Under the pieces are notes generated by a model. That model was not told the DNA's origin and did not search any database. It saw nothing but the letters and a program-made list of their open reading frames with translations. A DNA stretch of 64,000 bases from Tubulanus polymorphus (taxonomy: Eukaryota; Nemertea; Palaeonemertea; Tubulaniformes; Tubulanidae): positions 17,227,263-17,291,262 of the forward strand of contig NC_134028.1 of assembly GCF_964204645.1 (NCBI RefSeq), read 5' to 3'. Positions 44,915-53,280 of the stretch are shown piece after piece; the stretch's first letter is position 1, and every line of letters begins with the position of its first letter. Made by a program: the position numbers and the translations under genes.

Positions 44915-45688
44915 ATATTGATCGACTGTGCTATTTCAGTTGAAAAGGATTAATCAATAACATTACAAAGGAACATCTGTTGCACAGACAGTGTTTAGCT
45001 AGTGAATAACTGGCAGTTATAAACGCGCAGCACATAAGCATAGGAACGTATAGGATATTCTCTCTATAAACACAATTTTAGGAGTTTACAGTTATAAATG
45101 TAAGTACTGTTTTTATTGTTATTAAGGCGTTGGGAAACGTTAAACATGTAAAACTTATTCTGGTAAGATGCGTCACAAATGGTTATGTTTAAGTGCTGTA
45201 ATTAATATTTTACAACTACAACTTCAAGTTAGTTTTATTCTACGTTAGATATTTATCTTTTAGATAACAAAATGAAGGCCATTGAATCAAGAAAGTGAAG
45301 ATAGATGGATGTGGAATCAGAAATTATGGATATTTCAACTCATGAGACTGTAGCAGTTTAGCCATACTGTATAGGCTTTCAATGCATTACGTTTGCCGGA
45401 ATTTCAATTGCGTCATTCAGCTGTTGTTAATGTCACGCACAGTGACAGATGTTCTATTATACTTTATTGATTCCTACATTCCACGCATACCTTACCGCGC
45501 ATTTCATGCGCGGCTTGGAATGTGGAAATCGATAATGATTGTAGAATAAAATATATGTGTTTATGAAATAGTATTTCCACCAGTCGTTTCTTTGAATTTA
45601 TTTTCAGTTTTAGGATTTATTATCGAGAATCCGAAATGACTTATCTGGACCGTTATAATTACTGCTCCTAATAGATAGACAATAGTAG
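44915..45688. other. Stretch in B without recognised gene
   Basis: Composition is less AT-rich than the rest of B, so it may be an insertion. A hairpin lies at 45477-45522 (CATTCC...CCGCGCAT, TTC, ATGCGCGG...GGAATG). No coding frame recognised. Confidence 0.4.
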
Positions 45689-45730
45689 TGAGATGGTGCC
45701 GTACGGCACCCACATGGTGATATTAAATCC
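45689..45730 (+). pseudogene. Remnant of the GAVxxPHGDI motif with 16-bp palindrome
   Basis: Read in one frame this DNA gives DGAVRHPHGDIKS, nearly the motif encoded at 9803-9528 in A. The DNA contains the perfect palindrome GGTGCCGTACGGCACC (45695-45710). No longer frame surrounds it. Confidence 0.45.
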
Positions 45731-45963
45731 TAATTTAAATAAAATATAATAAAAAAACAATAACTTCAACTAGCTAGTGAATTCTATTATATTTTCAATA
45801 TTTTCTTTTCAAAAGAGAATACTTTATATTTTGAATAGATTCAAATAGAAATTCTTTAAATTCAAATAGCTAGTATCAGTAGTCAATACTAGAATTCTTT
45901 AACTTTAACTATCTAGTATCAGAATACTTATAATATTTTTCGTATTAAATTTCTCTAATATAA

Positions 45964-46566
45964 ATGTCAAAGAAATTGAGTAACAATAGTATTGATATTG
46001 AAAAAACATTAGATGATTTGGGCATAAGTGATAATAAAGATACAGTTGTTTCTAATTCTATTCAAGTTAATAACAATATTGATTATGAATACTATTTATA
46101 TTGTAAGCATCATCTTCAATTATTAATTGCTGGCGGGAAATCTAAGGATTTCTTGGGAAAAATTTTAACTTATCAAGAACTGGATGCTATGAAACCCGAT
46201 AAAGTAATAAAATATTTTAAGATTTATGAAGAGGCAAGATTGGCCCGAATAAATGATTCTATTTCAGATGGTATTGTCAAATGTTATTCTAAGTTATGTA
46301 ACCAGTTAATACCAATTGATGATGAAAATAAATTATATAGTGATTTGAAAAATGACTACTTAGTTATGATTGAATTAAAAAAATGGGTTGGTTATGCTTC
46401 ATTTCAATTAGGATCGGTTATGACATTAATTTCTACTGGCGTCATAACATTTTCGAACATCAAACCTATGGAATATAAATCAGGTAAGAACGAAACAGAT
46501 GTACTACAACCAAACGTCGAAACAGAAAATGAATCAGAACAAAAATTAACTAAAATAAATGAGTGA
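45964..46566 (+). CDS. Polinton B protein PA, intact
   Basis: A 200-residue homologue of 1313-1903 with the same blocks: IEKTLDDLGI, YEYYLYCKHHL, LTYQELDAMK, YSDLKNDYLVM, and the hydrophobic segment FQLGSVMTLISTGVITFSN near 155-175, followed by an acidic tail. Start context TAATATAAATGTC. Its 3' end overlaps PB by 8 bp (ATAAATGAG). The intact frame gives the best reference for this family. Function unknown; membrane association is likely. Confidence 0.8.
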   Translation: MSKKLSNNSIDIEKTLDDLGISDNKDTVVSNSIQVNNNIDYEYYLYCKHHLQLLIAGGKSKDFLGKILTYQELDAMKPDKVIKYFKIYEEARLARINDSISDGIVKCYSKLCNQLIPIDDENKLYSDLKNDYLVMIELKKWVGYASFQLGSVMTLISTGVITFSNIKPMEYKSGKNETDVLQPNVETENESEQKLTKINE

Positions 46567-46927
46567 TAGCGTTAAGAAAAAGGCTAGATCCGAGAAACAA
46601 ATTAAATGGGCAAGAGAATTAGGTAAAAGATCTTCAGAATTAAAAAAAGCTAAGAAAAAGAAATTAACTGATATAAATGAATCACAGACTTTATCTGATA
46701 TTGATTCAAATAATAATCCATCTAATTCTTCTAATGCTGGAAGTAATTATAAATTATATATTACAATTGGATTAGCAACAGTTATTATATTATCCGGTGT
46801 AATATATAAATCAAAATTCAAATCTGGTGATAAAGATGATTCCAATGACAATAAACCTATCATACCAGAAAATAAGTCAAATCATAAAGTCATTGAAACT
46901 AAATCTAAATTATTATTAATGGATTAA
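46559..46927 (+). CDS. Polinton B protein PB, intact
   Basis: 122 residues: lysine/arginine-rich head (KKARSEKQIKWARELGKRSS, KKAKKKK), serine/asparagine-rich linker, one membrane span near 62-82 (LYITIGLATVIILSGVIY), polar tail. It shows what the frameshifted copies at 1851 and 4661 looked like. The start overlaps the end of PA. The integrase start follows 6 bp after its stop. Confidence 0.75.
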   Translation: MSDSVKKKARSEKQIKWARELGKRSSELKKAKKKKLTDINESQTLSDIDSNNNPSNSSNAGSNYKLYITIGLATVIILSGVIYKSKFKSGDKDDSNDNKPIIPENKSNHKVIETKSKLLLMD

Positions 46928-46933
46928 AAGAAG

Positions 46934-48023
46934 ATGAAAAAAGAACAATATTTAAGAGAGTTATATTATAACCCAGAGAGTGAAGTATCATATTCTAACG
47001 TTTCAGAATTATGGAATAAAATTAATCTGATAATGAAAATGGTGATATAAAATATAGTGAACTAAGATTATGGTTACAAAATCAACCAACATACCAAATC
47101 CATAAGAAAATGGATGAAACTTATTTAACAAGAAAAGTTATGGTTTCATATATTGATCAACAATGGTAAGCAGATTTAATTGACATGAAGAACTTAGAAG
47201 AACACAACACAGGATATTTCTGGATATTAAATGTTATAGATATATTCAGTAGATACGCATGGTCAATTCCAATCAAAAATAAAACTGGTATAGAAGTGAC
47301 AAATGCTTTTAAGAATATATTTGAAGAAACTATTCCAGATGAGATACAATTTGATGAAGGTGAGGAATTTTATAACAAACATTTTAAAAAACTATTATCT
47401 GATAACGATGTAGATTATTTTTCAACACACTCAGATAAAAAAGCATCTATTATAGAAAGATTTAATAAAACATTGAAAACTAGAATGTGGAAATATTTTA
47501 CTGCTAATGAAACATATAAATATATCGATGTGTTAGATGATTTAGTGAAAGGTTATAATAATTCTAAACATAGTTCTATAAATATGAAACCTATACAAGC
47601 TAGAAAAGAAGATAATTCAGAAATAGTTTGGAATAATTTATATGGAGCGTTTGTTACACATGATTTCGGTGAACCTAAATTTAAAATAGGAGAACACGTA
47701 AGAATATCTAAATATAGAAAAACATTTTATAAAGGTTATACCCCTAATTTTACAGAAGAAATATTCAAGATTAAAAAGATAATATTAACTAAACCTTTTG
47801 TTTATAAACTAGAAGATCTAAAAGATGAAGAAATATTAGGTTATTTTATGAACAAGAATTATCACTTGTACCAAATCCAGATGAAATAGAATACAAAATA
47901 GAAAAAGTATTGAAAACAAAAACTCTTAAAGGAAAAAAGTATTCTTTGGTGAAATATAAAGGATATGATGATAAATTTAATGAATGGATTTTATCTAGTA
48001 AAATTAAAAGAATAAATGAATAA
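46934..48023 (+). pseudogene. Polinton B integrase (DDE, chromodomain), three lesions
   Basis: Starts at 46934 (KKEQYLRELYYNPESEVSYS). Lesions: a frameshift near 47026, an in-frame TAA at 47167 where A has the glutamine of DQQWQGD, and one lost T near 47852 before the chromodomain. The catalytic blocks remain: DLIDMKN, IQFDEGEEF and IIERFNKTLK, so D, D and E are all present. The chromodomain reads EYKIEKVLKTKT, YSLVKYKGYDD, FNEWILSSKIK. The original stop overlaps the ATPase start. Confidence 0.9.
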
Positions 48024-48627
48024 AGATTTATTTATATTTGAACCGAATAATATGTTAATAACTGGTGTAACCAATTGTGGTAAAACACATTTCATATTAG
48101 ATTTGTTAGAAACTATTTATAAGAATCATTTTGATAATATAATATTATTCTGTCCTACTTATGAAATGAATAAAACATATAATAGAGATATAGTTAAGAT
48201 AAAAAAGTTTATTATATTAAATCCTAAAACAGTAAAAGAAAATTTAGATAATTGTATTAAAATAGCAATTGATACTTATAAAGGATCAAATACATTATTC
48301 ATTGTAGATGATTGCGCAAATTTACATTATTCAAAAGTTAGAGAAAGTGAGTTATGTTATCTAGCTTTCTCTGGAAGACATTTTGGGATAACAACATGGG
48401 ATTTAAATCAAAAATATAATTCAATTGTTGAAGACTTTAGGGAGAATATAAGATTTCTAGTTTTATTTTATAACAAAGATAAAAAATCTATGCAACAATC
48501 ATTGGAAGAAAATCAAATTATACCTACTGAATTACATGATGAATATATGAATAAATTAAAGAATAATAAAGGTTCAAAATTATTACTGAGATTACAATTT
48601 CCCTATGAATACAAATTTACAAAATAA
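48016..48627 (+). CDS. Polinton B packaging ATPase, intact
   Basis: 203 residues, about 80% identical to 496-1101. Walker A GVTNCGKT (residues 17-24), Walker B LFIVDDCA near 94-101, TTWDLNQKYNSI near 130. Start in AATAAATGAAT overlapping the integrase end. It is the last plus-strand gene before the convergent minus-strand block. The frame is complete although the upstream integrase is dead. Confidence 0.9.
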   Translation: MNKDLFIFEPNNMLITGVTNCGKTHFILDLLETIYKNHFDNIILFCPTYEMNKTYNRDIVKIKKFIILNPKTVKENLDNCIKIAIDTYKGSNTLFIVDDCANLHYSKVRESELCYLAFSGRHFGITTWDLNQKYNSIVEDFRENIRFLVLFYNKDKKSMQQSLEENQIIPTELHDEYMNKLKNNKGSKLLLRLQFPYEYKFTK

Positions 48628-48980
48628 CTATTTGTATACCTATGTATTAGATACCCTAATACCTGATACCCTATTAGATACCTTAAATACTTAAAACCCC
48701 CTTTTTTAAAATAAATATTTTTTATACAATTTTCAACCAATTTATTTTTATTTTTTCAACTAATATATGAATAAGTTTGAAAATAATAAAGGTTATTTAT
48801 TATTACTGAGGTTTCAATATAAATTTAAAAAAGAAATATAATTTAAGGTATTTTCAAATAATATGTATTAGATATGTATTAGATATGTATTAGATACCCT
48901 ATTAGATACCTTAAATACTTAAAACCCCTTTTTTATTTACTATTATTTTATACAATTTTCAACTAATATTATTATTTGAG
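48543..48980. repeat. 220-bp tandem duplication of the ATPase 3' end
   Basis: The last codons of the ATPase (ATATATGAATAAATT...) and the following TTAGATACC-rich spacer recur from 48763 at an offset of 220 bp, diverged. Both copies end with CTTAAAACCCC-TTTTTT and TTTATACAATTTTCAAC. It lies between the convergent gene blocks and may hold their terminators. Confidence 0.8.
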
Positions 48981-48998
48981 TTAAATATAATTAATATC

Positions 48999-49925
48999 TT
49001 AATCACTTTCATCATCACTCTCCAATTCACTATCAGACCCTAACAATTTATTCAAATTCTCTACCGAATTTTCTTCTTCAAATTCTCTATTATTTTTATA
49101 CTTATTCTTCACCTTTTTTACCGCATCATCAATAGTTGTTTCATTGTTATGCTTATTCATCCAATCAAATTTATCATTATTTTCTACTTTATGTTTCATA
49201 GAATCTTTATTAGTCTTTGCTCCTAATATTTCATTTACAGTGTTTGATCCTAATATTTCATTAGCATCGGTTAGATCTAATTCATCTTTATTAGGTGTTG
49301 CTAATAATAAATCTTCATATATTTTTTCACCATTTACTTTTTGATTTGAAACAAGCTTTGTAACATATCTAAATGGGTGTTCTATAAATTCTTTTAACCA
49401 ACACGTTCTATAACATTATTTATATGTACCCTTGTATTCATATGTTTATTCCAATTTGATGTAGCGTTTGAAAATCCACTTTTACAATATCCACAATAAT
49501 TTCTATTTTCACTAACATTTAATATTATTTCATTATTAGATGTAGAAGGTATTACATTATTAGATGTAGAAGGTATTACATTATTAGATGTAGAAGGCAT
49601 TACATTATTAGATGTAGAAGGTATTACATTATTAGTTGTAGTAGGTATTACATTATTAGATGTAGAAGGTATTACATTATTAGATGTAGTAGGTATTACA
49701 TTATTAGATGTAGTAGGTATTACATTATTATCAATTACATTACTTAAATTATCAACAACTTCACTTTTATTATTATCGATTTCTATTAGTTTAGTTTTAT
49801 AAATTTTGAAAATAGGATCAAATATCAAAGCTATATTACAAGGTATTACATAATATAAACCATCATTATTTTCATGTGTATCGATATATGGAATATGTTT
49901 ATATACTTTACCTTCTATTTATTAT
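48999..49925 (-). pseudogene. Polinton B zinc-finger protein with 8-residue repeats, one frameshift
   Basis: Reading from about 49925: EGKVYKHIPYIDTHE, ALIFDPIFKIYKTKL, then about eight units of NNVIPTTS/NNVIPSTS, then a C2H2 finger (YCGYCKSGFSNATSNWNKHMNTRVH). After a frameshift near 49400 come FIEHPFRYVTKLVSNQKVNG, two NEILG units, KFDWMNKHN and an acidic C-terminus (ELESDDESD). No clear ATG: ATAGAAGG replaces the expected start. Not found in A. The finger and acidic tail suggest a DNA- or protein-binding role; unknown. Confidence 0.55.
49531..49729. repeat. 24-bp coding minisatellite
   Basis: About eight units of GGTATTACATTATTAGATGT plus AGAA/AGTA, in frame with the 8-residue protein repeat above. 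Changes between units are mostly single substitutions. Confidence 0.85.
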
Positions 49926-49950
49926 ATAAATTTTTATTAAAGTTAAAATT

Positions 49951-50303
49951 TTAATACATAACACTATTTAATTGAGAATTTACAATATTTAATTGCGCGT
50001 CAGATATAATATAAATGTGCATTTTAAAATTTTTGATTCCTTTATTCTTTGTCATGAATAATTGTATTCCATCTTTAGTGTTTTGTAATTTTTTATCCAG
50101 AACCATGTAATGAATTATCCTCTGTTGTTCTAAAATCTAACCATAATGCATATTTATTACCGGTATAATAATCAATTTGATTAATGTTACAATTTTCAGA
50201 TGATTTCACTTTTTCATTCATAAAATGTTTTCTAATTTCTGGCCATTGATCAATCATTCTCATTCCTTGACAAAATATTTTATTTGCTATTCCTTCGATA
50301 GTT
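49951..50303 (-). pseudogene. Polinton B capsid-like protein, C-terminal remnant
   Basis: Only the last third of the gene at 8076-6877 remains: TIEGIANKIFCQGMRMIDQW, NINQIDYYTGN, LWLDFRTTEDNSLHGSG, then after a frameshift KKLQNTKDGIQLF, MHIYIISDAQLNIVN and a stop at 49951. A deletion fuses it at about 50304 to the capsid-related gene. The intact C-terminal sequence helps interpret the broken A copy. Confidence 0.7.
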
Positions 50304-50603
50304 AACATCCTGTTGTTGCACAATAAACAGCAAAATTTAATTGGTTCTGCCAATACTTCATATTAGATTTTAATAACCATTGTTTTGCCTCATTTAAATT
50401 TTTGAAATTAATTGTATACACATGAAATATATTTTCCATCTTTACATGAAAATTATTACTTTCAGTAACATAAATATATATATATCAATTAATGAATTTA
50501 AAACTTCATTTCTATATGTAATATCTTTATTAAAATCTATTGCTGGAATATTATATTTAATTGATTTATTATATTGGAAAGCTTTTGGAAAACTATCTGC
50601 CAT
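50304..50603 (-). pseudogene. Polinton B capsid-related protein, N-terminal remnant
   Basis: Counterpart of 10867-10560: FPKAFQYNKSIKYNIPAIDF then, with frameshifts near 50500 and 50430, KYWQNQLNFAVYCATTGC. The gene stops at the deletion joint (CAGGATGTTAACTATCG), where the capsid remnant starts. Start context TTATATAAATGG. Confidence 0.7.
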
Positions 50604-50619
50604 TTATATAATTACAAAA

Positions 50620-51056
50620 TTAATAATCAACTAATTCTTTTAATAATTTATCTTGCTCTTCAACTGTTATATGACCATTTAAACTTATTATATAATTTAG
50701 TGTATTCTTCAATTTATTAATTTCTTTTATATTAGTTTTAATTTTTTCCTTATTACTTTTTATATTTAATTTTGAACTTATACCAGTTAAAACACTTGAA
50801 CTTAATCCTAATACACCAATTGATATAGCTAAAGGTGTTAATGGACTGAATATTGCTAGAAATGTTATTACAGAACTAATTGTAACCGAACCACTTATAA
50901 TCAAATAATATATAATTTTACTTTTTAAATATTTTTTTCTTTTTTTATCTTTAAGTCACTTTCAAATTCTAATATTTGTTTTTCTAAATATATTTTTAAT
51001 TTAGTTTTATTTATATCATGAGGAATAATATCAATATTATCAACTTTATCTTCCAT
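50620..51056 (-). pseudogene. Polinton B hydrophobic protein, one frameshift
   Basis: Homologue of 11318-10884. The N-terminal frame (MEDKVDNIDIIPHDINKTK to ESDLKIKKEKN) ends at a stop near 50925 because of one extra base in an A-run. The rest (ISGSVTISSVITFLAIF, IGVLGLSSSVLTGI, EEQDKLLKELVDY) continues from 50904 in another frame. At the site where A has a stop, B still encodes leucine, so the lesions arose independently. Confidence 0.65.
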
Positions 51057-51078
51057 TTATTTAGCAAAAAAAAAATTA
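51054..51078 (-). promoter_or_regulatory. T-run plus TAAATG start element, hydrophobic-protein gene of B
   Basis: The minus strand reads GTAATTTTTTTTTTGCTAAA then TAAATG; it lies outside the preceding coding frame, which ends at 51076. Confidence 0.5.
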
Positions 51079-51501
51079 CTGATTAGTAAATTTATATGCT
51101 ACAAATATAACAATAACTGTTCCACCTAAAATCCAAATTATTTCATATTTCTGTTGTTCTTTACTTGGGGTATAATAATCTGATAAATTAGGTTTGTATA
51201 GATGTAATTTTTCTTTATTGGTTACCGCGTTATATAAACTCATTGCATCATCAACTGATTGAAAATCTCTATGTGAAATCTTCTGATCATATAATTCCTT
51301 GTTAATATAATCCATATAGTTTTGTCTCTTTTCTCTATATTCTTCAGCTGCTTTATTATATTTCTCTAATGCTAAGTTATGTCTTTTCTGTTCTGTTAAT
51401 GATCCATTTTTATCAATATGTTTAAATAAATAACCACCACCAGTAAATGCTAAAGCGTTAACAATTGCCGATCCTATAATAGTTATAACTGCTGAAGCCA
51501 T
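51076..51501 (-). CDS. Polinton B protein with two membrane spans, intact
   Basis: 141 residues, near-identical to 11762-11340: N-terminal span (VITIIGSAIVNALAFTGGGYLF), helical middle (YNKAAEEYREKRQNYMDYIN), FQSVDDAMSLYNAV, LSDYYTPSKEQQ, C-terminal span (IIWILGGTVIVIFVAYKF). Most differences are conservative, which suggests that this gene stayed under selection longest. Start in CTAAATAAATGG. Confidence 0.7.
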   Translation of the reverse strand: MASAVITIIGSAIVNALAFTGGGYLFKHIDKNGSLTEQKRHNLALEKYNKAAEEYREKRQNYMDYINKELYDQKISHRDFQSVDDAMSLYNAVTNKEKLHLYKPNLSDYYTPSKEQQKYEIIWILGGTVIVIFVAYKFTNQ

Positions 51502-51525
51502 TTATTTAGTAAAATAATTATGCAT

Positions 51526-51747
51526 TTATATGGGAGGAATATATTTTTGTTTTTCTAAATAATCAATAGTTAAATTAGATAAAGTAACGGCTAACGTTAA
51601 TTTTAAAATATCATTTATATCAAATCTATCAACATTAACTCTTCCCATTTTAAATACTTTTTTTAATACCATTGAATAACCAACAGTTCCAACTGATAGT
51701 AATGCTCCATTATATAATCCAGTTATTATCCACTTATTATCACTCAT
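51526..51747 (-). CDS. Polinton B small membrane protein, intact
   Basis: 73 residues: MSDNKWIITGLYNGALLSVG with a short hydrophobic segment, VLKKVFKMGRVNVDRFDIND, ILKLTLAVTLSNLTIDYLEK, ending YIPPI. Homologue of 12010-11744. The upstream gene's stop abuts its ATG (AAATAAATGAG). Function unknown. Confidence 0.65.
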   Translation of the reverse strand: MSDNKWIITGLYNGALLSVGTVGYSMVLKKVFKMGRVNVDRFDINDILKLTLAVTLSNLTIDYLEKQKYIPPI

Positions 51748-51766
51748 TTATTTATAAAAAAAATTA
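51745..51766 (-). promoter_or_regulatory. T-run plus TAAATG start element, small membrane-protein gene of B
   Basis: The minus strand reads AATTTTTTTTATAAATAA then ATG. It also encodes the last residues (NFFYK) and stop of the upstream gene. Confidence 0.45.
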
Positions 51767-52104
51767 CTATCATCAAAATATTTAGTTATCTTATTTATGA
51801 TTAATTCAACATTTATTTCATTACTAGTTTCATTTGTATATATTTCAATTATTATTTTTTTAATATCATCGATGATAAAATCTTCATCTAATTCATAAAA
51901 TCGTAAAGATTCTCTAATTAAATTAGTAATCTTTTCTACATTTAAACTTTCTTTATCTATTGTTGTTTCATACTCAAATGTTGTTTCATTAGAAAATGTA
52001 ATGTTTTTGATATGTGTAATTACATCATTAACGTTAAATTTCATTTCTTTCTCACGTTTAAAATCAAACCCAAAACATATACTCGGTCCAACAGTTATAT
52101 TCAT
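51748..52104 (-). CDS. Polinton B acidic protein of unknown function
   Basis: 118 residues, MNITVGPSICFGFDFKREKE then an acidic, helical protein (VNDVITHIKN, NLIRESLRFYELDEDFIID, ELIINKITKYFDDSNFF). No motif or membrane span recognised. In A only the last 13 codons survive at the insertion border (12015-12056). It lies between the jelly-roll-like gene and the small membrane-protein gene, so a virion role is plausible but unproven. Confidence 0.55.
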   Translation of the reverse strand: MNITVGPSICFGFDFKREKEMKFNVNDVITHIKNITFSNETTFEYETTIDKESLNVEKITNLIRESLRFYELDEDFIIDDIKKIIIEIYTNETSNEINVELIINKITKYFDDSNFFYK

Positions 52105-52122
52105 TTATATAATGAAAAAATT
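52102..52122 (-). promoter_or_regulatory. T-run plus TAAATG start element, acidic-protein gene
   Basis: The minus strand reads GTAATTTTTTCATTATATAA then ATG; it overlaps the stop of the upstream gene at 52121. Confidence 0.45.
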
Positions 52123-52880
52123 ACTCTTTACATCTTATCACTAATTCATATATCACAGGAAAGTTATTCAAATCAATTAAATATCCATTATGATTTCTAA
52201 TTTCTAATTTAAAATTATAAAATTTAGGAATACAAGGTTTAAAATCACATTCTGTTAAATTATAATTTATTTGAGTTCCAAATTGTTTAACATTTTTTAG
52301 CGGTAAAATATTTAGTATACTAGAACTTGAAATTGTTTCTTTAGTTGCTTCGAAAGTTTTTGTAGGCTCGATTAAATTGCAATAAATATAAAAGTGTGTA
52401 AAAGGTATTATATTTGAATTACCGTCTATGTTCCCTGTAACAGTATCTGGTGCAATTCCTAGCAATTTAGCTAATGGTTTTTTTTACCATAAATGCATGT
52501 TGACTTTCATCATATACCTTTATTTTAATTTTATTTATGCTATCACTATTTATAAATCTAATTAAAAATGTATCATCTTTTCTAATTTTCAACCGTGCTC
52601 TTCGATTAATTTCTTGAGCTAATGTTTCTAAATTATATAATCCTGGTTTTAAAATTATATGAAACCATTTATCTACATTTCCAATATGAATTAAAAAAGT
52701 ATTATCTTCAATAGTTTTATCCGTTATATTATAAAAAGAATTACATAAACTTATATTAACTAATTTTAAATCTACACAATTCTTAAATTCTCTATCTAAT
52801 TGAACTAGTAAATTATGAGATTTATAATTAGTGAGTTTTCTTGAATCAACAAATATTCTGTATTCTTTTAATTCCGCCAT
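52121..52880 (-). pseudogene. Polinton B probable minor capsid/penton-like protein, one frameshift
   Basis: Frames 52880-52467 and 52465-52121 form one protein of about 250 residues. N-terminal part: EYRIFVDSRKL, CVDLKLVNISLCNSFYNI, WFHIILKPGLYNLETLAQEI. C-terminal part: LLGIAPDT, FTHFYIYCNLIEPTKTF, FYNFKLEIRNHNGYLIDLN, IYELVIRC. The alternating beta pattern with the block YIYCNLI...LPL is like, from memory, small jelly-roll virion proteins of Mavericks. The frame is lost at a run of eight A (52485-52492 on the complement); one base fewer restores it. Start context AAATAAATGG. Confidence 0.5.
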
Positions 52881-52897
52881 TTATTTTACATATTTTC

Positions 52898-53251
52898 TTA
52901 TTCGAAATCTATTTCATGGTGCCCCTTTTCATTCTTACCTTTGTATACGAAATAGAAATCACCAGAACATAATTCTTCTAGATCTTCACTTGATAATCTA
53001 TGAAATCTATCCGGTAAATATGTTCTGAATTTATATGTATTTCCTTTTAATCCTTCATATTCTAAGTGTATAACTAATTTATCTCCATATTTGTTAGTAA
53101 CTCTATCAATATTTGTAATTAGATATTCATTATGGATTATTAATTCTTTTAACTTCTTAAATTTATAATCTACTGATTTGACGTTTGAAGTATCTTTTAT
53201 TCTATCTAGAAATAATTTGTTGTTCTCACTGTGTGCTTGTTTACTCTCCAT
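52898..53251 (-). CDS. Polinton B small OB-fold-like protein
   Basis: 117 residues with VDYKFKKLKEL, EYLITNIDRVTNKYGDKLVI, RTYLPDRFHRLSSEDLEEL, GDFYFVYKGK. The pattern (KYGxxLVIxLE, then xLPxRF, then YKG) resembles small single-strand-DNA-binding-like proteins found with Mavericks and other transposons in invertebrates. It directly follows polymerase B, fitting a replication role. Start context TTAAAATGG, not TAAATG. Confidence 0.5.
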   Translation of the reverse strand: MESKQAHSENNKLFLDRIKDTSNVKSVDYKFKKLKELIIHNEYLITNIDRVTNKYGDKLVIHLEYEGLKGNTYKFRTYLPDRFHRLSSEDLEELCSGDFYFVYKGKNEKGHHEIDFE

Positions 53252-53280
53252 TTTAATAACATATTTTTATTAAAATTTGA

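Noticed and set aside
50093-50353. Single 86-codon protein
   Set aside because: It is a chance fusion across the B deletion joint, starting out of frame in the capsid-related gene; annotated as two remnants instead.
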